Assembly: GCA_905182985.1 (NCBI GenBank)
Contig: CAJJDN010000065.1
Location: 367,243-394,169 of the forward strand
Reading direction: 5' to 3'
Source of the DNA: Paramecium sonneborni
Taxonomy: Eukaryota; Ciliophora; Oligohymenophorea; Peniculida; Parameciidae
DNA: 26,927 nucleotides
Under the pieces are notes generated by a model, which was not told where the DNA came from, made no database searches, and was given only the letters and a program-made list of their open reading frames with translations. Positions 11,207 through 22,032 of the stretch are shown piece after piece. The first letter of the stretch is position 1, and the number at the start of each line of letters is the position of its first letter. The position numbers were made by a program, and so were the translations under genes.

Positions 11207-11754
11207 TAATATTTAGATAGATTGCAGAAGCAATTCGTTATTGTCATGATAAAAGATTGATTCATAGAGATTTGAAATTAGAAAATGTGTTATTAACATC
11301 AAAGATTGAAAAAATAATAAAGATAATAGATTTTGGAATAGCAACTGTTTCAACAAATTTTACAATGGATAAAGTAGATAGAGGATCTTTAAGTTACATG
11401 CCTCCAGAAGTAGTAGGAGGCTAAGCAACTGAAATAAGACCATCAATAGATATTTGGGCATTAGGAGTTATATTATATGCTCTTGTTTGTGGTTATTTAC
11501 CATTTACTTCTAGAAGTGATGAATAAACTATTGACAATATTTTAAAATGTAATTATTCTTTCCCTTCTCATCTTATTCTAACTAAAGAATATAAAGAATT
11601 AATTACCTTTTTACTTAATCCAGATCATACTGAAAGATATTCAGCTTATTAAGTATTAAGTCATCCATGGATGTAAAAAGTATTAACATAATCACCTACT
11701 AAAATGCTTAATCCACGTACTTTAGCTAATAAAAAGAATAAAAAAACTTTGATT
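10407..11754. repeat. second contig-end overlap, left copy (repeated at 11756-13103)
   Basis: These 1348 bases recur directly after the N at 11755 with offset 1349. The layout is the same as at the first N: one copy ends at the N and the other begins at it. Confidence 0.93.
10520..11754 (+). pseudogene. protein kinase, second truncated duplicate
   Basis: Start at 10520, introns at 10628-10649, 10813-10832 and 11145-11173. The complete kinase domain is present, through the block ending NKKNKKTL, then the contig ends at the N. Identical to 11869-13103. Confidence 0.9.
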
Positions 11755-11755
11755 N
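11755..11755. other. single N: second unmerged contig join
   Basis: One undetermined base lies between contigs overlapping by 1348 bp. Collapsing both overlaps removes 2731 bases and leaves one ORP and one kinase gene. Confidence 0.95.
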
Positions 11756-13103
11756 GAATAAAGAAGGAATTAAAAGTTAAGATAAAGATAGTGAATATGA
11801 TTTTGATAATATAATTTAAATGAAAACTGTGTGAATTAATTAGTTTAGTCATATTAATTTTAATTAAAATGGATTTCGAAATGAATGATTCTATTGAAGC
11901 AGAGAGACGAAAATATATACTATTAACATTAAATGGATAACCAGATGCAAATATAATAAGGTTTAAGTTCTTTTAAGTAAGATTTTGATTTAAGTTAGAG
12001 ATAAATTTGTATGGTTGATATCAAAATGAAAGCAGAGAATTACTATCAGATGAAAATTCAATAGCTTAGATTATTCACATAATAAGGGATAGAGATATTT
12101 TAAGAGGATCTTCCATATATAAAAGAAGGGACTCTTCTGTATATATCAGATAGTATGAATTGTATCGAATTTGATTCTTAGGCAACGATTTTGATGCTTA
12201 TTCATAGATAAGTGTTTACTAAATAGTAAAAGTATTAGGTGAAGGTGGATTTGGGAAAGTAATGTTAGGTAAACATAAGGTAACTGGAGAGTAAGTAGCA
12301 ATAAAATTGATAGATTCTGGGAAATTATGGAATGCAGAGGATATAGATTTAGTATTTAGAGAGGCAGAAGTAATGAAGAATTTAAGACATAATAATATAA
12401 TAAAGATATTGAATTGTTATACATTACCTAATATGTAAGTGGTTTTAATAATGGAATTTTTATAGGGAGGGGATTTGGTTGAATATATTTAAGGTATCTT
12501 ATAAAAATGATTAAATTTTAAGAGAAGGGAGGATTATCAGAAGAGGAAGCAAGAGTAATATTTAGATAGATTGCAGAAGCAATTCGTTATTGTCATGATA
12601 AAAGATTGATTCATAGAGATTTGAAATTAGAAAATGTGTTATTAACATCAAAGATTGAAAAAATAATAAAGATAATAGATTTTGGAATAGCAACTGTTTC
12701 AACAAATTTTACAATGGATAAAGTAGATAGAGGATCTTTAAGTTACATGCCTCCAGAAGTAGTAGGAGGCTAAGCAACTGAAATAAGACCATCAATAGAT
12801 ATTTGGGCATTAGGAGTTATATTATATGCTCTTGTTTGTGGTTATTTACCATTTACTTCTAGAAGTGATGAATAAACTATTGACAATATTTTAAAATGTA
12901 ATTATTCTTTCCCTTCTCATCTTATTCTAACTAAAGAATATAAAGAATTAATTACCTTTTTACTTAATCCAGATCATACTGAAAGATATTCAGCTTATTA
13001 AGTATTAAGTCATCCATGGATGTAAAAAGTATTAACATAATCACCTACTAAAATGCTTAATCCACGTACTTTAGCTAATAAAAAGAATAAAAAAACTTTG
13101 ATT
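11756..13103. repeat. second contig-end overlap, right copy of 10407-11754
   Basis: Direct repeat of 10407-11754. It starts at the last base of the ORP gene's final intron and runs into the kinase tail. Bases 11757-11834 are the last ORP exon again, ending at TGA 11832-11834. Confidence 0.93.
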
Positions 13104-13970
13104 TAAATGGGTATTAAAAAAGAAATCACTATGGCTGGACCAACTCGTTATTCTTAGTAACCTTAAATTAGAGCTGGGGCTACTATGTTAAAAACTACTT
13201 CTAATTAAGGTTTTGTTTAAGTAGTCTATGATCTTTAATCTAAAAATCTATTGGTAAACAATATAGTTTATTGTAATTAGAAATAAGAAGATTAATCATC
13301 TCCTCGTTCCTCACTTAATTTCTTTGGTGATTTAGTTAATAGATCTAATCAAGAAACAGATCAAATTATTACGACAGAAAAACCTTCTAAAACACCTATT
13401 ACAAGAAAATATTCAGATTTTAATCAAAAATTAATTGATAAAATATTTTTAGAAGATTCAAAAAGAGAAAAAATTAAATAATGGAGAAAAAATTAAGCAA
13501 AAAAATAAGCTAATCATATTAAATCATAATCTCAAGGTTCCATTGCTAATTGTGTTTAAAATAATTATTATTCTGCCAGAAGTTCAAATAATTCTCCTCT
13601 TTAAACAGCTTCTAGATCAAGACTCTAATCTCCAAATTAACTTTATAGTTTTAGAAATACAGCTTAATCTAAAAGAAAACCTTAAAGTTAACTTGAAATT
13701 CAAACCATTCTCAATTTAAGTTAAAAAGTTGAATGGAAATAATTATTTGCCAGTCCCACATACTCTTAAAGAAATACTCCATTCAAAATTTAAAAAACAA
13801 ATTAACATCAAGCTGATTAACTCTATAAATTATAAATCTAATTTAAACATCGTAAAAGAAATTCAGATAATCTCTTACAGAAATAATTAAATTTAAATAA
13901 TAAAGACATTACCATTTAGAAATTATGCAACATTATATTTTCAGCCAGAGTAAGAGCAAACAATAAATGA
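11869..13970 (+). CDS. Ser/Thr protein kinase, CAMK/AMPK-like, 676 aa (complete copy)
   Basis: Introns 11977-11998, 12162-12181 and 12494-12522 give a 677-codon frame. The kinase domain spans about residues 100-360: glycine loop GEGGFGKV (about 110), ATP Lys in VAIKLID, catalytic HRDLKLEN (about 225), DFGIA (247), then SYMPPEVVGG and DIWALGVILYALVCGYLPF. These match the CAMK/AMPK/MARK side of the kinome. All catalytic residues are present, so it should be active. Residues 360-676 are a Ser/Gln/Asn-rich tail without a known domain, and the first 90 residues are also unassigned. It begins only 34 bp after the ORP stop. The start at 11869 is chosen because intron 1 joins it in frame; a later in-frame ATG at 12011 is the alternative. 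Substrate unknown. Confidence 0.92.
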
Positions 13971-14221
13971 AATAGTTTTTTTTTATTTATATTTATACTG
14001 CCACATTAATTTATTTATTATAATTATATCAAATTCATTAAAATTTATTAAAATTCATATTTTTTCATAACATTGCACTTTTTATGAGAATTAAAAATTT
14101 AGTAGTTTAGTTTATAATGTTGTTATAATTTAAATGCTATGGTTTGGTTTATCTATTTAGATTATTTAAATATCTTGATTTCCATTATTTTAATATTACA
14201 TTAAATTTTAATAGGTGAGTA
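13971..14221. other. AT-rich spacer
   Basis: These 251 bases separate the kinase stop from the next start. A T-run follows the stop. No convincing frame is seen, and an in-frame TGA sits 6 bases before the ATG at 14222, fixing that start. Confidence 0.5.
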
Positions 14222-17200
14222 ATGGAACTTAAAAATTAGATTTTACTTGTAATATTGATTCCTATAATTCTGATTCTAATGTTAGCTGTGTTATAAGTTG
14301 GATTACTTGGCTTTGTGAGTATTCCAAGTTTTTAGGATTCTCTCTTAGAATTTCATATAAATAGACATCTAAATGGTTTGTAAATAGAGATGAATATCAT
14401 ATAGCAAGTAAATAATTGTTGGATGATAGGAAATTTACATCTAATACTAAGCATATTTTAATTAAATATTTGGTGTAAGTGCACATTTGAGACATTATTG
14501 TTTTGGTGAGTTTTAAAACTATTCATCCTGGTATTTCTTTTAATTTATTTAGGACTTTGGATGAAAAGTAAATTGCTCCATATTCATTTTCATCTGGTGA
14601 ATTAACAGATGAATAATATATAGTAGCCTGGAGTCATTCTAAATATAAAAAGTTGGAATAATTACAAAGAGAAAATCGTCCTTTAAGTTTTTTGATGAAT
14701 AAGATTACATAATCACTTATATTATCAGATATCATAATAAAGTATTATTTAAATGATTTAAAAATAGTAATACAAGATCACTTTCGTAAGATTTATAAAT
14801 AGCATCTGATGATAAAGAAGATGATTCAACTCTTATTGCAATAAATTATGCTTCTTTAATGGTTCATTGTACAGATTCATTAGTAATGAGAATACCATAA
14901 TTTACAAAAAATTAATAAATTTTACTAAACAACATTAATACTGTAGATTGGTTACCGACAGAAGAATTTGAATTAGATTCTACCTTGAATTTCACAATGT
15001 CATATTAGCAGAACGATTAATTTACATTAAATCCATCGTTGACAATAACTTAAATAATATCTTAAGATAATGATAAGAAATGCTATTTAACAGCAAAGAT
15101 TTCAAATTAATATTTGCTTGATTTAACATCAAGACATTATTAATAACATGAGAGTTAAGGTGAGAGGGAACATGAGTTATTTACAGCTATCATCAATAAT
15201 TAATTCACAACTTTAGCTCCTTAAGATTTTAGTAATATGGCTATTTTTGAATCTATCATTAAATACATAGTAAAAACTAAAGATTTTAGTGATTCTTCTC
15301 GTGATACTTTAAATGAAGATTTAGCACCTTAAATACTCAATTAATGTAAAGAATTAGCATAAAATACAACACTTAATTCAACATCTTTAACTTATTCGTT
15401 TGGTTAAAATAAATTTTATATGTTATTCTCTAAAGTCAATATATATTCAACAAAGAAAGTATCAATAATTACTGCACCTGAAAATGGAAGAAGATATGTT
15501 TATATTGAACCAGAAGAAAATAATTTTATGATGCCATCATTTATTTTGGTTCATTATTTTGAAGAATAATCACTTATTTAAGAACTTTATGAAGGAACAT
15601 CATTAAATAATGTCAGAATATTAGAAATTATAGTGTTAATTGTTATAATCGTATTATCTGTTCGTAATAATATATCGATATATATTAGTTATATTTTTAT
15701 TTGTTTGGTACACAGCTACTAGAATTGGATTATCTTTTGAATAACCAATTAAAGTTTTAACTGATTTTATGAATAGTATTGATATATAAAATATGGATCA
15801 AGAGGAAGAATTAATTAACTATTAAGATTATTTTAACTCTTTTGAAATTAAATCTTTATTTCAAACTATGAATATATTTGTTACAACCATTAAATATTCT
15901 AATCAAAAATATTCTAATTCTAAACATTCTGATGCTTTAGCATTAATGGAATTGAGTAAGGCTAAAGATTTTTATAAAAAAGAAATTGGAAATATGAGTG
16001 CAGTAGGAATTTGTGCAAATAATATTGGAATCTTACATATGAAAGGAGGAAGAGTATTTGAAGCTATTAATGAAATGGAAGAGGCTATCTATATTGCTAA
16101 ATTAGAGTTAATTGAAATTAAAGAATTAAAAAAATGGTGTTTAGGTATGTAAGCTGCATTGTAAGAACCTAATCTCTATTAAAATTTCAAATTAAGACTA
16201 AAAGTATTGGCATAAAAGTTTAAATAATAAATGAAAATTAATTGGATAAGTGTATAAATAAAGAAAAAAGATAATAAATCAAAAAAGGTTGAAAGTTAAT
16301 TAAAATTAAATTCATAGTCTCTAATTAATAAAACAAAAGATTAACATAATAAAAATTAATCTACAACCCAATTATTATAAAAAACTAATATACCACATAT
16401 TGCATTAATTAATACTGGTACATAAAATAAAATCACTTAAATATAAACTAATTCTATTCAAACTCCCTTATAAAAAAAGAGATAAAGTGGAAGAATATCA
16501 TTTGCAGATAATAGATAACATTTGTAACCAATTAATTCACTTGATCAAGAATAATCTCTTTAAATATCACCTCAACTTTCTCCAAATTTATCCAATAATC
16601 GAGTAAAATATTTAGGTGGTCATTCTTATAATTAAAGTAGTATTATCAGCTAGAGATTGGATTTGAAAGAGAGTATCATTCAATAAGATGAAAGATAAAA
16701 AGATGAGGAATATAGACACGATTAAGAAGAAAGAGTAAGAGGAGACTCTGGATAATCTACAGGAGGAATGACAGAATTATAAATGATTGAAGAAAAGATT
16801 GCAGAATTGATGAAAAAGAAATAATTAGCCAAAGCTAAATTATTAAATAGATAATTTTAATTAGCTCAATTTATGTTTACTATTTGTATGCAAAATGAAA
16901 TCTTTATTCCAGAAACACTTAAATTATTTAATGATTTTGAAGCAACTGCTGAAAAAGATTAAAAATTTACATAAAGTAATGTAGTTAGATTAATTAATCT
17001 TCATGTTAAAAAAGCTCTTTGTTATATATAAATAGGAGATTTAAGTAATTTTAAAATATCCGAAAAAAAAGCCTTAGAATATTACAACAAATTGAATGAA
17101 AATTTTAATTCTGAATTTAATTAGGCAGAACAAGATTTCAATTTTGTTGACATGTTTAAAAATGTACCTAAAGAGGTATTACTTTCAAAAATTATGTAAT

Positions 17201-18297
17201 TATAAGCTATATATTAATTAATTGATGGAAATTTCAAAACAGGTGCTGAGATATTAACATAAATAATAGAATTAGGTGAATATTATGATCCTGAAGTACG
17301 TGATTTCTGTTTAATGGTCTTAGAGAAAATCTTTAATCTGTTTAATATTTCTCCATTGCCTATTCAATAATTTAGAAACTAAATCTCAATAAATATCTAT
17401 GAAATTGTATTTATGATTGATTACTCCAAAGAAATGACCCTTGAGTAAATTAATTTATCTCATAGCATTTCAACTAAGATCTTTCATATTTTATAACCTT
17501 AAGATTTAGTTGGTATGTATGGATTTAACAATTCTTTACATGAAGCCTTTCCATTATAACCAAAAGGAACATATAAAGATTTATTAACTAAATAATTGTT
17601 TATGGCTATTACTGTACCTGGAGGAAAATCAAAGTTATTCTAAGCCTTAAAATATTCTGTAAAGAATTTCTTTGAACATAAAATTACTATTTATGATAGT
17701 GATTAAGAGAAAAAGAAAAATAGAAATTTAAATGAAAAATAAAAAATGTAATTGCCCCCAGTTGCAGAAGAAGATGAAGGAAAAAGTATGATTGCTGATA
17801 ATGTTGATGATAAAAGTCAACGTGTAATTTTTAGGTATCTATTTTTATTATCTAATTATTATAGTTAAGATTATTAGTATGATGTAACTAGTGAGTCTGA
17901 CTCTGATTCTTAAGATGAAGATTTTTAATTTATTAGAAATGAACATGGAAATAATAATATAGAATAAGAAAAATAATAATCAACAAATGATTTTAGAACT
18001 AGATATAAATTTATTTGTCTCTTTACTGAAGGTATTTGTAATTTCATCTATATTTTAGTAAATAAAAAAATGAGTGAGAAATCTGAATTAAAGTTAAGAT
18101 AAGTATTGGAAAAGAATTAAGTCGATCTTATGGTATTCAATATTGCAAATTAAAATGCTAATATGTTAGAATTGAAGAAAATCTCTAAAATCACTCCAAG
18201 AAGCATATTTGTAAATGCAACAGCAAATCTAGAATAATTATTTGGTAAATCACGATAAAATTAACTACAGAAAAAAATGTATTTAGAATTTTTTTGA
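14222..18297 (+). CDS. transmembrane sensor-like protein: Cache-like, TPR-like, VWA-like, 1326 aa
   Basis: Introns 14408-14429, 14531-14552, 14742-14767 and 15664-15688 give exactly 1327 codons. In order: N-terminal membrane helix (ILLVILIPIILILMLAVL); an outer domain to about residue 440 whose placement between two helices resembles a double-Cache sensor; a second helix (EIIVLIVIIVLSVLIFLFVW); a HAMP-like stretch with QPIKVLTDFM; a TPR-like helix pair near 550-600 (ANNIGILHMKGGRVFEAI); a long Gln/Asn/Ser-rich linker with a charged coiled coil; and a VWA-like domain from about 1028. Its metal site is degenerate: DYSKE (1035-1039) replaces DxSxS, and TEG replaces TDG near 1236. A 90-residue acidic insert splits the VWA fold. 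A possible extra 30-nt intron (17835-17864) is in frame either way. Cache and VWA are structural inference; the membrane layout is direct. Confidence 0.85.
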
Positions 18298-18333
18298 TTG
18301 ATATCAAATTTTATATTAACATTAATACTAGTA

Positions 18334-19191
18334 TCATTACTAAGCTGAATAAGCTTAGCTCATCTGAAGTTTACGATGCAATTATCTAATACTTGCAAAT
18401 CTTTTTTATGTCTATTCAGTCTTGCAAGTTCTTTTAGTAGGTTAAGTGGATTTATGATCTGAAAATGAAGAAAGATTTTTATTTTTTATGAACTATTAAA
18501 TAGGCCGTTTAAGAAAATGATCAAAACTTATTTGAGAAAAAGTTTTTTATTTTCTTTTTTAATAAAGAGATTAAGGACTAAGTACATCTGATGTAGATTC
18601 ATTCATTATATGATTTTGCATTTATAAAAGTTCTGCTTGATATTGCTGAAGGAGAGGAATCAATGTTGACTGTCCAGATTATTTTCTTATATTAATTATA
18701 GAGATTCTTGCCTTGGATAATCTTTTACTACTTTTCATATTTGATTATCTAGCTTTTTTAAATTTAAAATAAGTTAACATAAGTTAAACTGCTCTTACAT
18801 ATATCTTGAATCTATAAATAATTTTTTAATGATGAATTTGTTTCACACAAAACTTTCCTTTAGAAATCAGCCTTTTCCATTTACTTCCATAAATCCCATT
18901 TTCCTATTCATTTGAACTTTAAGATCTAGGACACCTTTAAATTACAGAGCATTTTATTTTCTATGATTGTATTTAACTCTTTCCCATTAAATCAGGAATT
19001 AATAAGGGTTTAAGATGAATCACATAACTTGGATTCATACTTTTCTTTAAATTCCCTAATGGTGAAAGTAATTTTTTTGATTGAATATGTAGACTTTAAT
19101 AATAAAAGGGACCTTTAAGTCTAGGGCTTAAATCTTAATAACTCAAAAGTGGACAATGGGATATTATTTGTTATGTTGTTAAACTGTTCAT
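18334..19191 (-). CDS. unknown basic protein, 285 aa
   Basis: A single exon of 286 codons runs from ATG at 19191 to TGA at 18334, tail to tail with the VWA gene (36 bp apart). No family recognised. It is strongly basic and rich in Ser, Gln, Lys and Arg, with several Ser-Pro sites (LSPRLKG, LLSPLGN, VLSPQSL) and no membrane helix. A middle helical stretch (LIPLLQQYQAELLQMQNHI) may mediate contacts. Many AGA/AGG codons and a polar composition mark it as coding. The opposite strand happens to be open for about 200 codons too, but that reading is Phe/Ile-rich and lacks a start. Candidate regulatory or cytoskeleton-linked protein by composition only. Confidence 0.75.
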
Positions 19192-19907
19192 TTTTCTATT
19201 TTTCTGTCTGGTACTTACAATAAATAATATAAAAAATTGAAATAAGAGTGATTTTTTACAAAAGTAATGATCATTTGAAATTAATTTTTTTTATGATCTA
19301 TTGTATTAGATTTATCCAAATAATTGATAACTTTTTTTTTAATAGGTTTAGCACCATTATTTATTGTAGTTGGTAAACTTTTGAAATAAATCAAATTTTA
19401 AATCAAAATGGTATAGATTAATGGTGAAATAATTCTGATATAAAATACTTTAATAAATATTGTTTTTTAAATAAATTAATTTTTATAAAAATCACATTGG
19501 AAAGATCAAATTTTCAATCTCTCAATTTGATGTTTTTTATAAATTATTTATCATTTTTAAAAGCGTAATCATTATACATTTTTTGAATGATAAAGAATGG
19601 TTGATAGGATTATCTCAATAATTTAAATTGATTGATACTATGGGAAATATCAAAAAATTAGGAAATTCGTAAATATGTTTAATTTAATTGAATAAGATAA
19701 TTTTATTTTAAATTAACATTTTTATTATAATAATTTTCTTTTAATATATAAAATAAGCATTGATTCACTTTTGAATAATAAAGCTAAAGATTAAATGTCC
19801 TTATATGATTAGAATAAATATGAATTTAGGATTGATTTGACTCAGTTATAATATTATTTGAGATTAATTTTTAACCAAGATTTCTCTAAAACACAAATAA
19901 TTCAGAT
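19192..19907. other. gene-poor stretch with an unassigned open frame
   Basis: These 716 bases lie between two minus-strand genes. A minus-strand frame stays free of TGA from about 19920 down to 19514 (some 130 codons, Asn/Tyr/Ile-rich), but it has no start. It would connect to the upstream gene only by dropping one A from a run of seven at about 19914-19920. It is kept as an observation and not called as a gene. 19192-19513 shows nothing. Confidence 0.45.
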
Positions 19908-20252
19908 TCATTTCTTTTTTTACCCAAACATTGAATAGCATTGAGGCTTCAAAATAGATTAAATTGAATGTGAACTTTTACGAGGTGAATCTAATGGTGA
20001 AATCAATTTAGAATCTAATTGGCAACTACTCACTTGATTTTAGAAGCTAAATCTAATATGTTTTTTCTTCTTTTTAATATCAGAGTCAAACTGTCTTTTA
20101 ATAAAATTGCCTTGAGGAGTAGAAGAACATAATTCTTCTAAATCAGATTCTGGATCTAACTTTTCTTCTTAATCCCCACTTGTCTTTTTAATTTTGGTAA
20201 TTTCAACTATCTAAGATGGTACATTGTTAATATTTCTAAAATTTTAAATCAT
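19908..20252 (-). CDS. unknown small protein, at least 114 aa
   Basis: TGA at 19908 closes a frame open back beyond ATG 20252. No family recognised. It begins with a Gln/Asn-rich helix, then an acidic patch (LDPESDLEELCSS), a five-Lys run (SDIKKKKKHIRF), and Ser-Pro rich sequence (LISPLDSPRKSS), ending MFGQKKK. Composition is that of a disordered, phosphorylatable protein. The N terminus is uncertain: coding-like sequence in other frames continues to about 20433 (for example EQHPYPSYKLPPSTF), so there may be one more exon, or one A may be missing from an A-run near 20280. It is divergent from the TTC23-like gene. Confidence 0.6.
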
Positions 20253-20555
20253 ATTTATTAATATATTCTGAATATCTTTAGATGCAATTTAAAGGTTGAT
20301 TTGCCTATTTCAGAATTTATTGCTTAAGATAAGATAAATACTTTTAAACATAATTTAAATTTATGGATAGATTAATTGGTGAATGTACTTGGTGGTAATT
20401 TATAAGAAGGATAGGGGTGTTATTCAAGGAAAGTTTAATGATAATTTTGAATAATAAAGTTAAGTATTTTAGTAAGTTATACAATATAATAGTATATGAG
20501 TTTATGTTTAATTTAATATATATTTATTAATAATATACAGAGATATAATAGAAAC
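20253..20555. promoter_or_regulatory. divergent spacer with possible upstream exon
   Basis: This lies between the small minus gene and the TTC23-like start. Bases 20434-20555 are AT-rich and should carry the promoter of the rightward gene. Bases 20253-20433 on the minus strand read as protein-like sequence in two frames and may be a 5' exon of the small gene; no clean start and splice could be built. Confidence 0.4.
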
Positions 20556-21992
20556 ATGTAGGATGGATATGATGATGATGATGGAAATTTCTAAGATGAT
20601 TAAGATTAGAATGAAGAAGATTATGATTAATTTAATCAAGTTGATTAGATGGAATCTAATTAATTTGATAACTGTAATATATTTTTATATGATATTTGTT
20701 AGCATAAAAAGAGAAATTCTAATAAGACAAGAATTATGGTAACTATTAACCAGACTAATAAAAATAAATTGAAGATAAAATATCAGAAGATTTGGAAGAA
20801 AAGATGAAAATGTTAGATGAATATGCTAAGGATAAAAGTGAAGAATAAATACTTAATATTAGAATGCATTAATTAGCATTAGCTAAGGTATTGTATATTT
20901 GTTAAATATAAAAGATTTTGGTATTTACACATGGAAAAGGTTAATTCAAATTAGTAAAAGCACACACAAATATTGGAGAAGCATATCTAAATTATAAATG
21001 TTATGAATAAGCAATTGATCATCTAACTTTAGCTTTGAAGAAGAATGCAAAATTATATAATGAAGAATAGGAAAGCAAGAGTTATAATGCAATCATACTT
21101 ACATTACTTGGAAAATGTTATTTAGAAATCAATAGTTATGAAGAATCTTTAGATTTATTAAAGAAAGCTTATGAAACATAATCTTAAATTTATGGAGATG
21201 AAACTGAACATTCAATTTAAACTTTAACACTAATGTCTAATTGTCATACGTAAATCATATTATAAATATTATAGTAAAATGAAAGATTATGATGCTAGTG
21301 AAGAATGTATTACAAAAGTATTTGCTATCACTGAAGCTAAATATGGTTATAAATCAGAACAGAGTGCTATTTCTTATATTGAAAAAGCAAAGATTTTTGC
21401 ATGCTAAGAAAATTGGAAAGATGCAATTTAATGTCAAACTAGTGCTATTGATATGCTAGTTGAAATTAATTATCATAAGACTGAATATGTTGCAGAACTT
21501 TATTAATAATTATCTACTTATTTTGAAAAGATTCAATAAATTGATGAGTAGATTGCCTGTCTATAAAAGGTTAAATAGATTTATATTGAATTATATACAG
21601 CCTAAGATAAAAAAGTTATTAAGATTAAACGATAGATTGCTATCATTCAATTAAAATAAGAAAGACATTAGGAAGCACTTGCTGAATTATTTGAAACTGA
21701 AGATTTAGAAGTTAAAGTGTATGGTGAAGGTAGTGTTTAAGTAGCAAAAACTTAAAAAATTATAGGTATAATTATAAAATTAAGATTTTTAGGAACAATT
21801 TTATTATTGGTCTAAGAATTTAGAGATGCTTTAAGTTATTTCTAGAAAAGTTTGAAAACTTTCGAAGAAAATGGAATGAAGAAAGCTGTGGCAGAGGTTA
21901 AATAGAAAATAAAATGTGCAAAAGAAATGAAAGAAAAAGGAAAAGGTTAATTAAATTTAAAAGATAGATAAAATTTAATGTAAGATTATTGA
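20556..21992 (+). CDS. TPR protein, TTC23-like, 442 aa
   Basis: Introns 20674-20702, 20888-20914, 21250-21274 and 21766-21792 give 443 codons. The N terminus is Asp/Gln-rich and acidic (MQDGYDDDDGNFQDDQD, over a GAT-repeat). The rest is tetratricopeptide helices: KAHTNIGEAYLNYKCYEQAI, LLGKCYLEINSYEESLDLL, AYETQSQIYGDET, and a last repeat EFRDALSYFQKSLKTF. Repeat spacing and motifs resemble TTC23, a cilium-linked TPR protein; that assignment rests on remembered family features and is moderate. Two introns are 27 nt, a multiple of three without TGA. I splice them because the joined product (LALAKILVFTHGKGQFKLVKA; KIIGTILLLVQEF) follows the repeat pattern, while retention would insert nine odd residues. 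Confidence 0.8.
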
Positions 21993-22032
21993 ATTTAATT
22001 ATTAAATATATATAAGTTTTTTATAATTTTTA
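21993..22032. other. convergent spacer
   Basis: Only 40 bases separate the stops of the TTC23-like gene and the PH-kinase gene, so their 3' ends must share or overlap termination signals. Confidence 0.6.

Noticed and set aside
9138..13970. A tandem array of three kinase genes
   Set aside because: The copies are identical, including introns, and start or stop exactly at single Ns, so they are redundant contig ends and not a gene family.
18290..19436. Long plus-strand open stretches opposite the 285-residue gene, about 180 and 207 codons with two TGAs
   Set aside because: It has no start, is Phe/Ile-rich, and neither TGA can be removed by a small intron. The minus strand gives a single uninterrupted 286-codon frame with ATG and polar, Ser-Pro rich sequence, so the plus reading is its antisense shadow.
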